DNA from: UBA7672 sp040398465
GTDB taxonomy: Bacteria > Pseudomonadota > Alphaproteobacteria > Caulobacterales > Hyphomonadaceae
DNA length: 64,000 bases
Assembly (NCBI GenBank): GCA_040398465.1
Contig: JBBAUA010000008.1
Coordinates: forward strand, 1-64,000
Direction: 5' to 3'
The notes under the pieces were generated by a model, which was given only the letters and a program-made list of their open reading frames with translations, did no database searches and was not told the origin of the DNA. The position numbers and the translations under genes were made by a program. Positions within the stretch are counted from its first letter, which is position 1. Each line of letters opens with the position of its first letter. Positions 33,249-42,760 of the stretch are shown here, one piece after another.

Positions 33249-36200
33249 TTGCCCCTGTCAAACGACCTCGCCTTCTCACGGGATGACCTGCTAGCCGCGA
33301 TCAGCGCGATGGCGCCGAAAAAGGAGACGGCGGACGATCCCGCCGTCGTGGAGTTTCTCGACCAGTATCGCGCCGACGCCTTCGTCGAGGATGTACTAGC
33401 CCTGACGACAGAGGACGCCGCAGTCCTCGCGCTTGGCCTGTGGGACTTCAACCGGCAAAACGAGACCAACGCCGCCCGCGCCATCCGCGTGCGTCAGGCC
33501 ACGGGCGCCGGCGATCGCCCACTCCGCCTCGACGTGGCCGAGATCGTCGGCCCCGACATGGCCTTCCTCGTCGACAGCGCCATCGTCGCCTGCCAGGAGG
33601 CAAGGGTTGAAATCCGCGCCGTGCTGCATCCGGTTGTGGAAGGCCCCGATGGCAAGCGCTCGGCCATCCAGATCCACCTGCCGCTGCTCGACGATCATCT
33701 GCGCGCAGAACTGCAGAAGCGCCTCGAAGGCGCCTTCGCCGATGTGGCTGTCGTCAACGCCGACTTCCACGCCATGCGCGCGAAGATGGAATCCGTCTCT
33801 GCGGAACTTGCGAGCGTGAAAGCCGCAGGCGGCCGCACGTCTGGCGAGATAAACGAGGCGCGCGCTTTCCTCGCCTGGCTGGCGGACGAGAACTTCACCT
33901 ATCTGGGCGCGCGCGACTACACCTTCGCGATCGACAAGGACGGCCGCCTCGCCGCGGAGGAGCCCCTTGTCGACGAAGCCTCCGGCCTCGGCATCCTGCG
34001 CAATTACGAACGCAACGTGCTCTCGCGCGGGGCGGAGCCTACCATGCTGACGCCGACGGTCCGCGCGCTGATCAATGAGCCCTCGCCGATCATCGTCGCC
34101 AAGGCCAGTTTCGTGTCCCGCGTCCACCGCCGCAGCTATGCCGACTATGTCGGCGTCAAGCGCTATGATGCGCGCGGGGACGTGATTGGCGAGACCCGCT
34201 TCGTCGGCCTGTTCACATCTGAGGCCTACATCCGCGCCGCTGACGAAGTGCCGCTGATCCGACGCAAGATCGAGAATGTGAAGGCCGCCGCGCCGCAGGG
34301 CTCGCGCTTCACCCAGAAGCAACTCGACTCGGTCCTCAAATCCTACCCGCGCGATGAGCTCTTCCAGATTTCGGAAGCCGATCTCGAACGCATTTCCTCG
34401 GGCGTCCTTCGCCTCCTGCTGCGCCCGAGAACGCGCCTCTTCATCCGCCGCGACCGCTTCGACCGCTATGTCTCGGCGCTCCTCTATACCCCGCGCGACA
34501 GCTACAATTCCGAGCTCCGCACCCGCGCGCACCGCCTGCTGGCCGACGCCTATGGCGGCCGCACCACCGCTTACTACCCCTCCTTCGGCGAAGGTCCGCT
34601 TGCGCGCGTCCACCTGATCATCGGCATCGACCGCGGCCACCCTGAGCCCGACGAAGACGCGCTCGACCTCCAGATGCGCCAGCTGTTCGAGACGTGGGAA
34701 GACGCCCTGGCCCGCGTCGCCCGCTCCACCGGCGGCGATCAATCGCTCGCCACCCACGCGCACTTCACGGCCGCCTACAAAGAAGCCTTCCAGCCGGAAG
34801 AAGGCCTTGCCGATCTCCTGGCCGTCGCCGCGCTGCCGCCCGGCAAGGCGCTGCGCGCGCGTGTGTGGGGCCCGGACTTCGAGGCCAATATCAGCCGCGT
34901 GAAAATCTACCATCGCGACAACCCGCTCGACCTCGCGGAGATCGTGCCGGTGCTGGAGCGCATGGGCCTGCGCGTGCAGGCGGAGGTCGGCTATCCGATC
35001 CGCATATCCCAGCACGAGGACAATGCAGGCGGCAGAGTCTACGTCCACGATCTCGCGATCGACCGCCCGGCCGGACAGAAGCGGCTTGATGCGCGCTTCG
35101 AGAAAGCCTTCGAGGCAATCTGGGCGCGCGACACGGAGAACGATCGCTTCAATAGCCTTGTCGTAGCGCTGGGCGTCGACTGGCGCGCTGCCGCCCTGCT
35201 CCGCACGCTCTGCCGCTATCGCAGCCAGTCGGGCCTCGACCCATCCGAACTCGTGCAGGTCCGCGCGCTGGCCGAACACCCCGATATCGCGAACAACCTG
35301 CTGACGCTGTTCGCCATCAAGTTCGACCCGGCACCCAGGGGCGATCTCGCCGCGCGCACGATGGCGGCTGCGCCGGTCATCGCCGAGATCGGCAAGCAGC
35401 TTGAAGCTGTTGCGACGCTGGATGCAGACCGCGCGCTTCGCCGCCTGCTCGCCCTGGTGAAATCACTCCAGCGCACGAACTTCTATCTCACCGACGCGAC
35501 CGGCAAGCCGCACCGCCATATCGCCGTTAAGATCGCCAGCCGCGAGGCGGATCCGCTGCCGGCGCCGCGTCCCTTCCGCGAGATCTTCGTCTGGTCGCCG
35601 GATGTCGAAGGCGTGCACCTGCGCTTCGGGCCCGTCGCGCGCGGCGGCCTGCGCTGGTCGGACCGGCGCGATGACTTCCGCTCGGAAGTGCTGGGCCTCG
35701 TGAAGGCGCAGCAGGTCAAGAACGCTGTCATCGTGCCGGTTGGCTCGAAGGGCGGCTTCTATCCGAAGAATCTTCCCGCCAAGGGCGCGCGTGAGGAAAT
35801 CCAGGCCGCCGGCATCGCTGCATACAAGGTGTTTGTGGGCGCACTGCTCCAGCTCACCGACAACATCATCGACGGCAAGACCGTTCATCCGCAGGGCGTC
35901 ATCGCGTGGGATGGCGAAGATCCCTATCTCGTCGTCGCCGCCGACAAGGGCACTGCGACCTTCTCCGACATCGCGAACGGGCTGGCGGCTGATTACAGTT
36001 TCTGGCTGGGCGACGCCTTCGCGTCGGGCGGGTCGGTCGGGTACGACCACAAGAAGATGGGCATCACGGCGCGCGGCGCGTGGGAGGCGGTCAAGCGCCA
36101 CTTCCGCGAGATGGGCCACGACACGCAGACCCAGCCCTTCTCCGTGATCGGCATCGGCGACATGTCAGGCGACGTGTTCGGCAATGGCATGCTGCTGTCA

Positions 36201-38090
36201 AAATGCATCCAGCTGCGCGCCGCCTTCGACCACCGCCACATCTTCCTCGATCCCAACCCCGCCAATCTCGAAGCGACGTGGAACGAGCGCAAGCGCATGT
36301 TCGACCTGCCGCGCTCGTCATGGGCGGACTATGACAGGAGCCTGGTCTCGGGGGGCGGCGGCGTGTTTGAACGCTCGGCCAAATCGATCCCGCTGTCGCC
36401 AGAAGTGAAGGCCATGACTGGCCTCGCCGAGGACGCGGTCACGCCTGACGCGCTGATGAAGGCGCTGCTCGGCGCTGACGTCGACCTGCTCTGGTTTGGC
36501 GGCATCGGCACCTACATCAAGGCATCGACCCAGAGCCATGCTGATGTCGGCGACAAATCCAACGACGCGCTGCGCATGGATGCGAAGGACCTGAAAGCCA
36601 GGGTCATCGCCGAAGGCGCAAACCTCGGCATGACGCAGGCAGGCCGTATCGAGTTCGCCCGCCATGGCGGCCGGATCAACACGGACGCGATCGACAATTC
36701 CGCTGGCGTTGATTCATCCGACCACGAGGTCAACATCAAGATCCTCACCACCGAGGCGATCCACGGACACGCGTTGAAGGCCGAGGACCGCAACACCCTG
36801 CTCGCCAGCATGACGGACGAGGTCGGCCACCTTGTCCTGCAGAACAACTACGACCAGACCGGCGCGCTCAGCATGATGCAGGCCACAGCCGCCGCCGATC
36901 TCGACAGCCATGAGCGCCTGATCGAGACGCTGGAAAGCCAGGGCAAGCTGGACCGTGCCGTCGAAGGCCTGCCCTCCACCGAATCCTTCCGCAAGCTGCG
37001 TGAGCTTGGGCTGGGTCTCACGCGGCCGGAACTCGCCGTGATCATGGCCTACGCCAAGCTCGACCTGTTCTCATCGATCGTCGCGTCGAAAGCGCCGGAC
37101 GACCCGGCATTCGAGCAGCTGCTGGTTCATTACTTCCCGGACGAACTTGCGAAGTTCAGCGAGGCCCGCAAGCGTCACCGCCTGCGCCGCGAGATCGTCG
37201 CCACCATGCTGTCGAACCGCATCGTCAACCTCACGGGCCCGACCTTCGCCGTCCAGAAGCGCGACGCAGAGGGCATCGACGCCGGCCATGTCGCGCAGGC
37301 CTTCGAGGCCGCCTTCTCGGCCTTCCACATCGATGATCTCGTCGATCGTATCAGCGCGCTCGACGGAAAGGCGCCCGCCCAGGCCCAGACGCTGATGATG
37401 GTGGAGACCTCCGCCAACCTGCGCATGCTGGCGGGCGGATTCCTGTCGGATCCCGATCTCATGCAGACCGGCTCGATCACCCGTACGGTCGACCGCTCGC
37501 ACGACGCCATCGCCGAAGTCCGCGCGCTGCTGCCGACCGCGCTCTCGCCGCTCGTTCTTGGCCGCGTCGAGGCGCGCGCCGAGCAATACCGCGCGGCCGG
37601 CGCGCCGGCCGACATTGCCCATGACGTCGCCCTGATCCGCGCGCTCGCCTCGGCCCGCGAGACCGTGGATATCGCCGAGCAGACGCGCTGGCCGCTCGCC
37701 GCCGCGCTGTACGTGCAGCACCAGGTCGGCGCACAGCTCGGCCTCGACCGCATGCGCGCGGCAGCCCGCGACCTCCAGCCTCGCGACCACTGGGATCGCC
37801 TCGCCCTCCAGCGCGTCGCGGACGACCTGCCCCGGCAGCAGAGCGAACTCACCGTTGCCGCAATCCGGCATGCCGGGAAAGCGGGCGCCCATGCCGAAAG
37901 CCTCGACCGCGAATCGGCGCGCGCCCTGGTCGATGCCTGGATAGCGCCCCGCAAACCCCTCGCCGACCGGCTCATGCAACCCATGGGCGCATTCGACAGG
38001 CAGGGCGGATGGTCGCTGGCAAAATTGGTGTTGCTGGGCGACGCCGTCCGCGAATTCGTCTATGCTTCCCGCGCCGAGCCGGGCAACTGA
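33249..38090 (+). CDS. gdhB: NAD-specific glutamate dehydrogenase, large (180-kDa) class
   Basis: 1613 residues. Oxidatively deaminates glutamate to 2-oxoglutarate and ammonia with NAD+. N-terminal regulatory part with ACT-like repeats (to about 750), then the catalytic domain with RGGLRWSDRRDDFRSEVLGL starting near 798 and VPVGSKGGF with the active lysine, then GIGDMSGDVFGNGML around 965 for NAD binding, and a helical C-terminal domain. The start is a TTG at 33249, the longest in frame; an ATG at 33309 is an alternative. The GGAG upstream is very close (two bases). The gene symbol follows usage in related species and is less sure than the function. Confidence 0.93.
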   Translation: MPLSNDLAFSRDDLLAAISAMAPKKETADDPAVVEFLDQYRADAFVEDVLALTTEDAAVLALGLWDFNRQNETNAARAIRVRQATGAGDRPLRLDVAEIVGPDMAFLVDSAIVACQEARVEIRAVLHPVVEGPDGKRSAIQIHLPLLDDHLRAELQKRLEGAFADVAVVNADFHAMRAKMESVSAELASVKAAGGRTSGEINEARAFLAWLADENFTYLGARDYTFAIDKDGRLAAEEPLVDEASGLGILRNYERNVLSRGAEPTMLTPTVRALINEPSPIIVAKASFVSRVHRRSYADYVGVKRYDARGDVIGETRFVGLFTSEAYIRAADEVPLIRRKIENVKAAAPQGSRFTQKQLDSVLKSYPRDELFQISEADLERISSGVLRLLLRPRTRLFIRRDRFDRYVSALLYTPRDSYNSELRTRAHRLLADAYGGRTTAYYPSFGEGPLARVHLIIGIDRGHPEPDEDALDLQMRQLFETWEDALARVARSTGGDQSLATHAHFTAAYKEAFQPEEGLADLLAVAALPPGKALRARVWGPDFEANISRVKIYHRDNPLDLAEIVPVLERMGLRVQAEVGYPIRISQHEDNAGGRVYVHDLAIDRPAGQKRLDARFEKAFEAIWARDTENDRFNSLVVALGVDWRAAALLRTLCRYRSQSGLDPSELVQVRALAEHPDIANNLLTLFAIKFDPAPRGDLAARTMAAAPVIAEIGKQLEAVATLDADRALRRLLALVKSLQRTNFYLTDATGKPHRHIAVKIASREADPLPAPRPFREIFVWSPDVEGVHLRFGPVARGGLRWSDRRDDFRSEVLGLVKAQQVKNAVIVPVGSKGGFYPKNLPAKGAREEIQAAGIAAYKVFVGALLQLTDNIIDGKTVHPQGVIAWDGEDPYLVVAADKGTATFSDIANGLAADYSFWLGDAFASGGSVGYDHKKMGITARGAWEAVKRHFREMGHDTQTQPFSVIGIGDMSGDVFGNGMLLSKCIQLRAAFDHRHIFLDPNPANLEATWNERKRMFDLPRSSWADYDRSLVSGGGGVFERSAKSIPLSPEVKAMTGLAEDAVTPDALMKALLGADVDLLWFGGIGTYIKASTQSHADVGDKSNDALRMDAKDLKARVIAEGANLGMTQAGRIEFARHGGRINTDAIDNSAGVDSSDHEVNIKILTTEAIHGHALKAEDRNTLLASMTDEVGHLVLQNNYDQTGALSMMQATAAADLDSHERLIETLESQGKLDRAVEGLPSTESFRKLRELGLGLTRPELAVIMAYAKLDLFSSIVASKAPDDPAFEQLLVHYFPDELAKFSEARKRHRLRREIVATMLSNRIVNLTGPTFAVQKRDAEGIDAGHVAQAFEAAFSAFHIDDLVDRISALDGKAPAQAQTLMMVETSANLRMLAGGFLSDPDLMQTGSITRTVDRSHDAIAEVRALLPTALSPLVLGRVEARAEQYRAAGAPADIAHDVALIRALASARETVDIAEQTRWPLAAALYVQHQVGAQLGLDRMRAAARDLQPRDHWDRLALQRVADDLPRQQSELTVAAIRHAGKAGAHAESLDRESARALVDAWIAPRKPLADRLMQPMGAFDRQGGWSLAKLVLLGDAVREFVYASRAEPGN

Positions 38091-38121
38091 CATTCACAAC
38101 TGAGTTTTTGGTGGAGTGATC

Positions 38122-38646
38122 GTGGACCGCGATCTGACATTTCGCGACGCCCAGCTGAAGGACGGCGCAGGGCTGGCGGAGATTGGCCGCGAGACGTTCG
38201 CCGAGACGTTCGGCGACCTCTATCCGCCGGGCGACCTGCGCCAGTTTCTCGACGAGACCTATTCCGTCAGCAAGATGGAGGTCGACCTCAAGGACCCCGA
38301 TGTCGAGGTCCGTATCGCCTATTCGGGCAAGCGGATGGTGGCCTATTGCAAGATCGGCCCCTGCAAGCTGCCGATCGACACCGGGCCTGAACCGGCCCTC
38401 GAGCTTCACCGGGTCTATGTCTACCAGCACGGACAGGGCGTCGGCGTCGGTCGCATCCTGCTCGCCTGGGCCATCGAACGGGCGCGCCAGCGCGGCGCAA
38501 AGAACCTGTTTCTCGGCGTCTGGGAATCCAACGACAAGGCGATCGCGCTCTACGAAAGCCGGGGCTTCGAGAAGGTCGGCGGCTACAAGTTCAAGGTCGG
38601 CGACACGATTGATGACGAATTCATCATGCGCCTTCGCCTTGCGTAA
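38122..38646 (+). CDS. GNAT N-acetyltransferase
   Basis: 174 residues. Acetyl-CoA motif QHGQGVGVGRILLAWA at about 99-114 (pattern Q-x-x-G-x-G/A) and the C-terminal NDKAIALYESRGFEKVG with the catalytic Tyr are clear, and make it a protein- or amine-acetylating enzyme of unknown target. The GTG at 38122 has GGAG five bases upstream, while the alternative GTG at 38116 would overlap that site. It lies 31 bases after glutamate dehydrogenase. Confidence 0.82.
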   Translation: MDRDLTFRDAQLKDGAGLAEIGRETFAETFGDLYPPGDLRQFLDETYSVSKMEVDLKDPDVEVRIAYSGKRMVAYCKIGPCKLPIDTGPEPALELHRVYVYQHGQGVGVGRILLAWAIERARQRGAKNLFLGVWESNDKAIALYESRGFEKVGGYKFKVGDTIDDEFIMRLRLA

Positions 38647-38737
38647 AGGCGCCGACCCGTCGCTTTCTGCTTAACTCCGGGCTGCAATCCCCCTACATAG
38701 CCGATCAGCCGCCTTGGCTGAGGGAGCTGCCATCACC

Positions 38738-39544
38738 ATGGATTTCGACTTTACGCCGCTGCTGAATGATCCGGCCGCGTGGGCGGCGCTGGTATCGCTT
38801 GTGGTCATGGAGATCGTCCTCGGCATCGACAACCTGATCTTCATCTCGATCCTGACCAACAAGCTGCCCGAGGAACAGCGGGCGAAGGCGCGCAATATCG
38901 GTATCGGGCTGGCGCTGGTGATGCGCCTGCTCCTGCTGTTCACGATCACCTGGATCGTCGGACTGGTGCAGCCGGTGATCGACCTTGGCATAACCGGGCC
39001 GCCGGGTGAGCACGGCGAGCCGACGTTCGAGACGTCTTTCTCCTGGCGCGACCTCATCCTGATCGCCGGCGGGCTCTTCCTGGTCTGGAAAGCCACGTCG
39101 GAAATCCATCACACGATGGACCCGGGCACCGACCACAAGGCGGATGCGCCCATCGCGGGCCGCGCCGCCCTCAATTTCGGCGCCGCCATCTTCCAGATCA
39201 TCATCCTCGACCTGGTGTTCTCGATCGACTCGATCCTCACCGCCGTCGGAATGACCGATCACCTGGTCATCATGTTCATCGCCGTCATCTCTGCGGTCAC
39301 CGTGATGTTGCTGGCCGCCGGCCCCCTTTCGCGTTTCATCAATGCCAACCCAACGGTCGTGATGCTGGCGCTCGGCTTCCTGCTGATGATCGGCATGGTG
39401 CTGATCGCCGACGGCTTCGGCATCCACGTGCCCAAGGGCTACATCTACGCGGCCATGGCGTTCTCGGCCTTCGTCGAATTCCTGAACCTGGTGTCACGCA
39501 AGCGGAAGGTCAGGAAGGCGGCCGAAGAACCGCCTGTCCATTAG
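38738..39544 (+). CDS. TerC-family membrane protein
   Basis: 268 residues with seven or so spans. Seen: EIVLGIDNLIFISI at about 24-37 and LDLVFSIDSILTAVG at about 163-177, the two Asp-bearing signatures of TerC (PF03741), linked to metal (Mn, Ca) export at the membrane and to tellurite resistance. ATG 38738 begins at the usual MDF..PAAWAAL; a TTG at 38714 would add eight residues. AGGGAG is 11 bases upstream. I looked for a yybP-ykoY manganese riboswitch in the 91 bases upstream and did not see one. Confidence 0.87.
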   Translation: MDFDFTPLLNDPAAWAALVSLVVMEIVLGIDNLIFISILTNKLPEEQRAKARNIGIGLALVMRLLLLFTITWIVGLVQPVIDLGITGPPGEHGEPTFETSFSWRDLILIAGGLFLVWKATSEIHHTMDPGTDHKADAPIAGRAALNFGAAIFQIIILDLVFSIDSILTAVGMTDHLVIMFIAVISAVTVMLLAAGPLSRFINANPTVVMLALGFLLMIGMVLIADGFGIHVPKGYIYAAMAFSAFVEFLNLVSRKRKVRKAAEEPPVH

Positions 39545-39621
39545 TCGTCTTCGCTGTAGTTGGCTGGACATATCGCTTTCGCGTCACAAGCGTGATCAGT
39601 TGCGTCCAAGCTCTTCCATAA

Positions 39622-39652
39622 ATGTGAGCGAATGCTCACATGGGCTCACATT
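39622..39652. promoter_or_regulatory. Inverted-repeat operator upstream of iorA
   Basis: ATGTGAGC-GAAT-GCTCACAT (39622-39641) is a perfect 8-bp inverted repeat, and a third half-site GCTCACATT follows at 39644-39652, exactly ten bases (one helical turn) after the second. It lies 60-90 bases upstream of iorA. This is a strong regulator site, of a shape used by TetR, GntR or LacI-type dimers, but no regulator gene is adjacent, so the factor is unknown. Confidence 0.6.
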
Positions 39653-39653
39653 G

Positions 39654-39669
39654 CAGCGCCGCGGCGCTG
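39654..39669. promoter_or_regulatory. Perfect 16-bp GC palindrome before iorA
   Basis: CAGCGCCGCGGCGCTG is self-complementary, immediately after the repeat upstream of iorA and 43 bases before its ATG. As RNA it could fold only with a tiny loop; as DNA it may be a further protein site or a weak terminator of TerC transcription. Uncertain. Confidence 0.3.
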
Positions 39670-39712
39670 TTCGATAATTCACGGCCTGACAGGCTGACGG
39701 CGGAGGGTTGCC

Positions 39713-40165
39713 ATGAAACTGACGATCAACGGCAAGGAACAGGAATACGCCGGCGATGAAGACCGCCCGCTGCTCTGGTACCTGCGGGAGGACCTCAAAC
39801 TCACCGGCACGAAGTTCGGCTGCGGCGTCGCCGCCTGCGGCGCCTGCACGGTGCTCGTCGACGGCGAACCTGCACGCGCCTGCATGACGCCCGCCGCCTC
39901 GCTCGCCGGCAAGAAGATCACCACGATCGAGGGACTCGACACGCCGGCCGGAAAGGCCGTGCAGGCTGCCTGGCAGGAACTGGACGTCGTGCAATGCGGC
40001 TGGTGCCAGTCCGGCCAGATGCTGGCGGCTGCGGCGCTCCTCACTGCAACGCCCAAACCCAGCGAGCAGCAGATCACCGACGGCATGAATTCCAACATCT
40101 GCCGCTGCGCCACCTATCACCGCATCCGTGGCGCTGTTGCGCGCGCTTCCGAGATCATGGGGTAA
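39713..40165 (+). CDS. iorA: Isoquinoline 1-oxidoreductase-type [2Fe-2S] subunit
   Basis: 150 residues, the small electron-transfer subunit of a molybdenum hydroxylase. The plant-type cluster is held by C37, C42, C45 and C57, and the second by C95, C98, C130 and C132 (QCGWCQSGQ, NICRC). The true substrate in this organism is unknown; relatives act on N-heterocycles and aldehydes. GGAGGGTTGCC gives a strong ribosome binding site. The iorB start follows five bases after the stop. Confidence 0.92.
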   Translation: MKLTINGKEQEYAGDEDRPLLWYLREDLKLTGTKFGCGVAACGACTVLVDGEPARACMTPAASLAGKKITTIEGLDTPAGKAVQAAWQELDVVQCGWCQSGQMLAAAALLTATPKPSEQQITDGMNSNICRCATYHRIRGAVARASEIMG

Positions 40166-40170
40166 TCGAC

Positions 40171-42342
40171 ATGGCTGACACCGCAACCTTCTCCCCGACG
40201 CGCCGTCTCGTCCTGACGGTCATGGGTCTTGGCGCCGCCGGCTTTGCCGTTGGCTGCTCGGTCGGAAACACCGCCGCCGCTGCAGGCCCCGCCACGCAGA
40301 CCGCTCTTGGCGATTATGTCCGCATCGGCTCGGACAACACGATCACGGTCTACCTGCGCCACATCGAGTTCGGCCAGGGCGTCTCGACGGGCCTCACCAC
40401 CATCGTCGCCGAAGAAATCGACGCCGACTGGAGCCAGATGCGCTTCGAGCACTCGCCGGCTGACGACGCCAAATACGGCAACCCTGTTTTTGGCGGCGTG
40501 ATGGGAACCGGCGGCTCCACCGCAATCTTCTCGTCCTGGGGCCAGTTGCGCGCCGCTGGCGCCAGCGCCCGCGAAATGCTGCGCCAGGCCGCCGCCGCGA
40601 AGTTCGGCGTCGATGCGTCCGAAGTCCTGCTCGTGAAGGGCAAGGCGGAAGCCGGGGCCAAGTCCGCGACCTATGGCGAACTTGCTGCGGACGCTGCGAA
40701 GATCACGCCGCCGGATGTCGCATCGCTGCAATACAAGGACGCGTCGGCCTACGAATTCATCGGCAAGGAACGCGATCCCTCGAAATCCTTCGGCCGCCTC
40801 GACAGCGCTGACAAGGTCCATGCCAAGGCGCAGTACGCGCTCGACTACCACCCCGATGGCACGCTGGTCGCCCTGCTTCAACGCAGTCCGAAATTCGGCG
40901 GCAAGGTTGCAAGCGTGGACGACACGGCGGCCAAGGCCGTCAAGGGCGTCACCGATGTCGTGCAAATCTCGAACGGTGTCGCCATCGTCGCTACGGATTT
41001 CTGGGCCGCGAAAAAAGGCCGCGAAGCCCTGAAAGTGACCTGGGACGACAGCGCCGCCGAAACGCGGTCCTCCGAAGCCATCTTCGCCGACTATCGCAAG
41101 ACGCTCGCGAAAGCCGGCCACGAAGCGCGCAAGGAAGGCAAAGGCGCCGCCGCCCTGCAGGGTGCAGGCGAAGTCATCACCGCCGACTTCGACTTCCCGT
41201 TCCTCGTCCACGCGCCGATGGAACCGCTGAACTGCGTCGTCGAATACAAGCCGGGCGCAAGCGCCGTGATCCATTCCGGTTCGCAGATGCCGACGGGAGA
41301 CCGGGCCGCGGCCTGCGCCGTCCTCGGCCTCACGCCGGAACAGGTGACGATCGTCACGCACCTTGCCGGCGGCTCGTTTGGCCGCCGCGGGACGCCTGAT
41401 GCGGACCTCGTTTCCGAAGCTGCGCAGATCGCCAAGGCCGTCAACGGCAAGGCCCCCGTCCGCCTGATGTGGACGCGTGAGGATGACATCCGCTCGGGCA
41501 AGTATCGCCCGATGACGGTTCACCGCATGACCGCCCGCATCGATGGCGGCAAGCTGGAAGCCTGGGGCGACCGCACGGCGATCCAGTCGATCATGGAGGG
41601 CACGCCCTTTGCCGTTCCCGGCCAGGTCGACACTTCCTCAATCGAGGGCGGCCACGACATCGCCTACGCCATCCCCAATATCTCGGTGGATGTGCACCTG
41701 GTGAAACAGCCGACCAGCGTTCTCTGGTGGCGCTCTGTGGGCCACACTCACACGGCCTACGCCAAGGAGCACTTCTTCGACGTCGTCGCGAAGAAGCTGG
41801 GCAAGGATCCCGTGGAGTACCGCCGCGAACTGCTCGCCAGCCATCCTCGCCTGCTCGGCGTGCTGAACCTCGCGGCGGAAAAAGCTGGATGGAACACGCC
41901 GCTTCCCGCCGGAAAATTCCGCGGCGTCGCCGTCCACCACTCCTTCTCGTCCTATGTGGCGGAAGTTGCGGAAATCTCGGTTGCAGCTGACGGCACGTTC
42001 CACGTCGATCGCGTCGTCTGCGCCGTCGACTGCGGCATCGTCATCAACCCGGACATCGTGCGCGCGCAGATGGAAGGCGGCATCGGCTATGGCCTGTCGT
42101 CCATCCTTGGCGAGGCGCTGACGCTGAAGGACGGCGCGCCGGTACAGTCGAACTTCTTCGACTACAACGTGCTGCGCATGAGCCAGATGCCGAAGGTCGA
42201 GGTCTATATCGTGCCGTCGACCGAGCCGCCGTCAGGCGTGGGCGAGCCCGGCGTGCCGCCGATCGGCCCCGCTGTCGCCAATGCGCTTCTTGCAGCGACC
42301 GGCAAGACCTACGCAAAACTGCCGCTCGGCACGAAAGCCTAG
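40171..42342 (+). CDS. iorB: Molybdopterin-binding aldehyde/isoquinoline oxidoreductase large subunit
   Basis: 723 residues. It opens with a twin-arginine signal (TRRLVLTVMG at 10-19) and C29 after AGFAVG, so the enzyme is likely exported folded and possibly lipidated. Seen: GQGVSTGLTTIVAEEIDADW near 70-89, GGSFGRRG near 408 and GVGEPGVPPIGPAVANAL near the C-terminus, where the catalytic Glu of xanthine-oxidase enzymes sits. The ATG follows iorA by five bases. The cofactor molybdopterin-cytosine dinucleotide insertion genes (xdhC-like) are not in the window. Confidence 0.92.
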   Translation: MADTATFSPTRRLVLTVMGLGAAGFAVGCSVGNTAAAAGPATQTALGDYVRIGSDNTITVYLRHIEFGQGVSTGLTTIVAEEIDADWSQMRFEHSPADDAKYGNPVFGGVMGTGGSTAIFSSWGQLRAAGASAREMLRQAAAAKFGVDASEVLLVKGKAEAGAKSATYGELAADAAKITPPDVASLQYKDASAYEFIGKERDPSKSFGRLDSADKVHAKAQYALDYHPDGTLVALLQRSPKFGGKVASVDDTAAKAVKGVTDVVQISNGVAIVATDFWAAKKGREALKVTWDDSAAETRSSEAIFADYRKTLAKAGHEARKEGKGAAALQGAGEVITADFDFPFLVHAPMEPLNCVVEYKPGASAVIHSGSQMPTGDRAAACAVLGLTPEQVTIVTHLAGGSFGRRGTPDADLVSEAAQIAKAVNGKAPVRLMWTREDDIRSGKYRPMTVHRMTARIDGGKLEAWGDRTAIQSIMEGTPFAVPGQVDTSSIEGGHDIAYAIPNISVDVHLVKQPTSVLWWRSVGHTHTAYAKEHFFDVVAKKLGKDPVEYRRELLASHPRLLGVLNLAAEKAGWNTPLPAGKFRGVAVHHSFSSYVAEVAEISVAADGTFHVDRVVCAVDCGIVINPDIVRAQMEGGIGYGLSSILGEALTLKDGAPVQSNFFDYNVLRMSQMPKVEVYIVPSTEPPSGVGEPGVPPIGPAVANALLAATGKTYAKLPLGTKA

Positions 42343-42387
42343 CCACGGCTGCTTGCGCCTCCCATCTCATCGGGTGGGAGGCGCCGC

Positions 42388-42651
42388 ATGCTCGACATCG
42401 CACTCTGGACTGGCGGCGCAGCCATCGCGCTGTTCGCGCTTGACCGTCTCTTTCTCTGGATGGAGGCGCGCGGCTGGATCTACTGGCGCAAGGTGAAATC
42501 GAAGAGCAGCGGCGGCGACATACTCACCGGCTTCGGATTCAGTGACCCGGGCACCCGGCATCTTGAGGAAGCGCGCCGCGAACACGTGCTCGAAGACGAG
42601 GAAGACGGCGACGACGACGGCCAGCGGAAAAATTCCGACCGGTTGACCTAA
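42388..42651 (+). CDS. Small membrane protein with acidic tail
   Basis: 87 residues: one membrane helix (about 3-24), a basic linker, and a Glu/Asp-rich tail (EDEEDGDDDG). GGGAGG lies seven bases upstream of the ATG. The family is not recognised. It follows iorB by 45 bases and may be part of the same transcript. Confidence 0.6.
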   Translation: MLDIALWTGGAAIALFALDRLFLWMEARGWIYWRKVKSKSSGGDILTGFGFSDPGTRHLEEARREHVLEDEEDGDDDGQRKNSDRLT

Positions 42652-42760
42652 CGACGTCAGCGCGGCCGCGCGAGAACGCCCATTACAGCTACGTAATCCG
42701 CCCCACTGGCGCCTGATTTCCCCGATAACTAGACACTGTCAATCAGCGAAAGGGATTCCA

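Noticed and set aside
33396..35279. Long minus-strand frame (627 codons) antisense to glutamate dehydrogenase
   Set aside because: It lies wholly inside a convincing gene, has Arg/Ala/Gly-biased composition typical of GC-rich third-position shadows, and shows no family motif.
38647..38737. Manganese riboswitch (yybP-ykoY) upstream of TerC
   Set aside because: The leader is only about 90 bases and I could not find the paired core elements.
39622..39641. lac-operator identity of the repeat upstream of iorA
   Set aside because: The TGTGAGC half-site resembles the lac operator, but spacing differs and no LacI-like gene is present, so only a generic operator is claimed.
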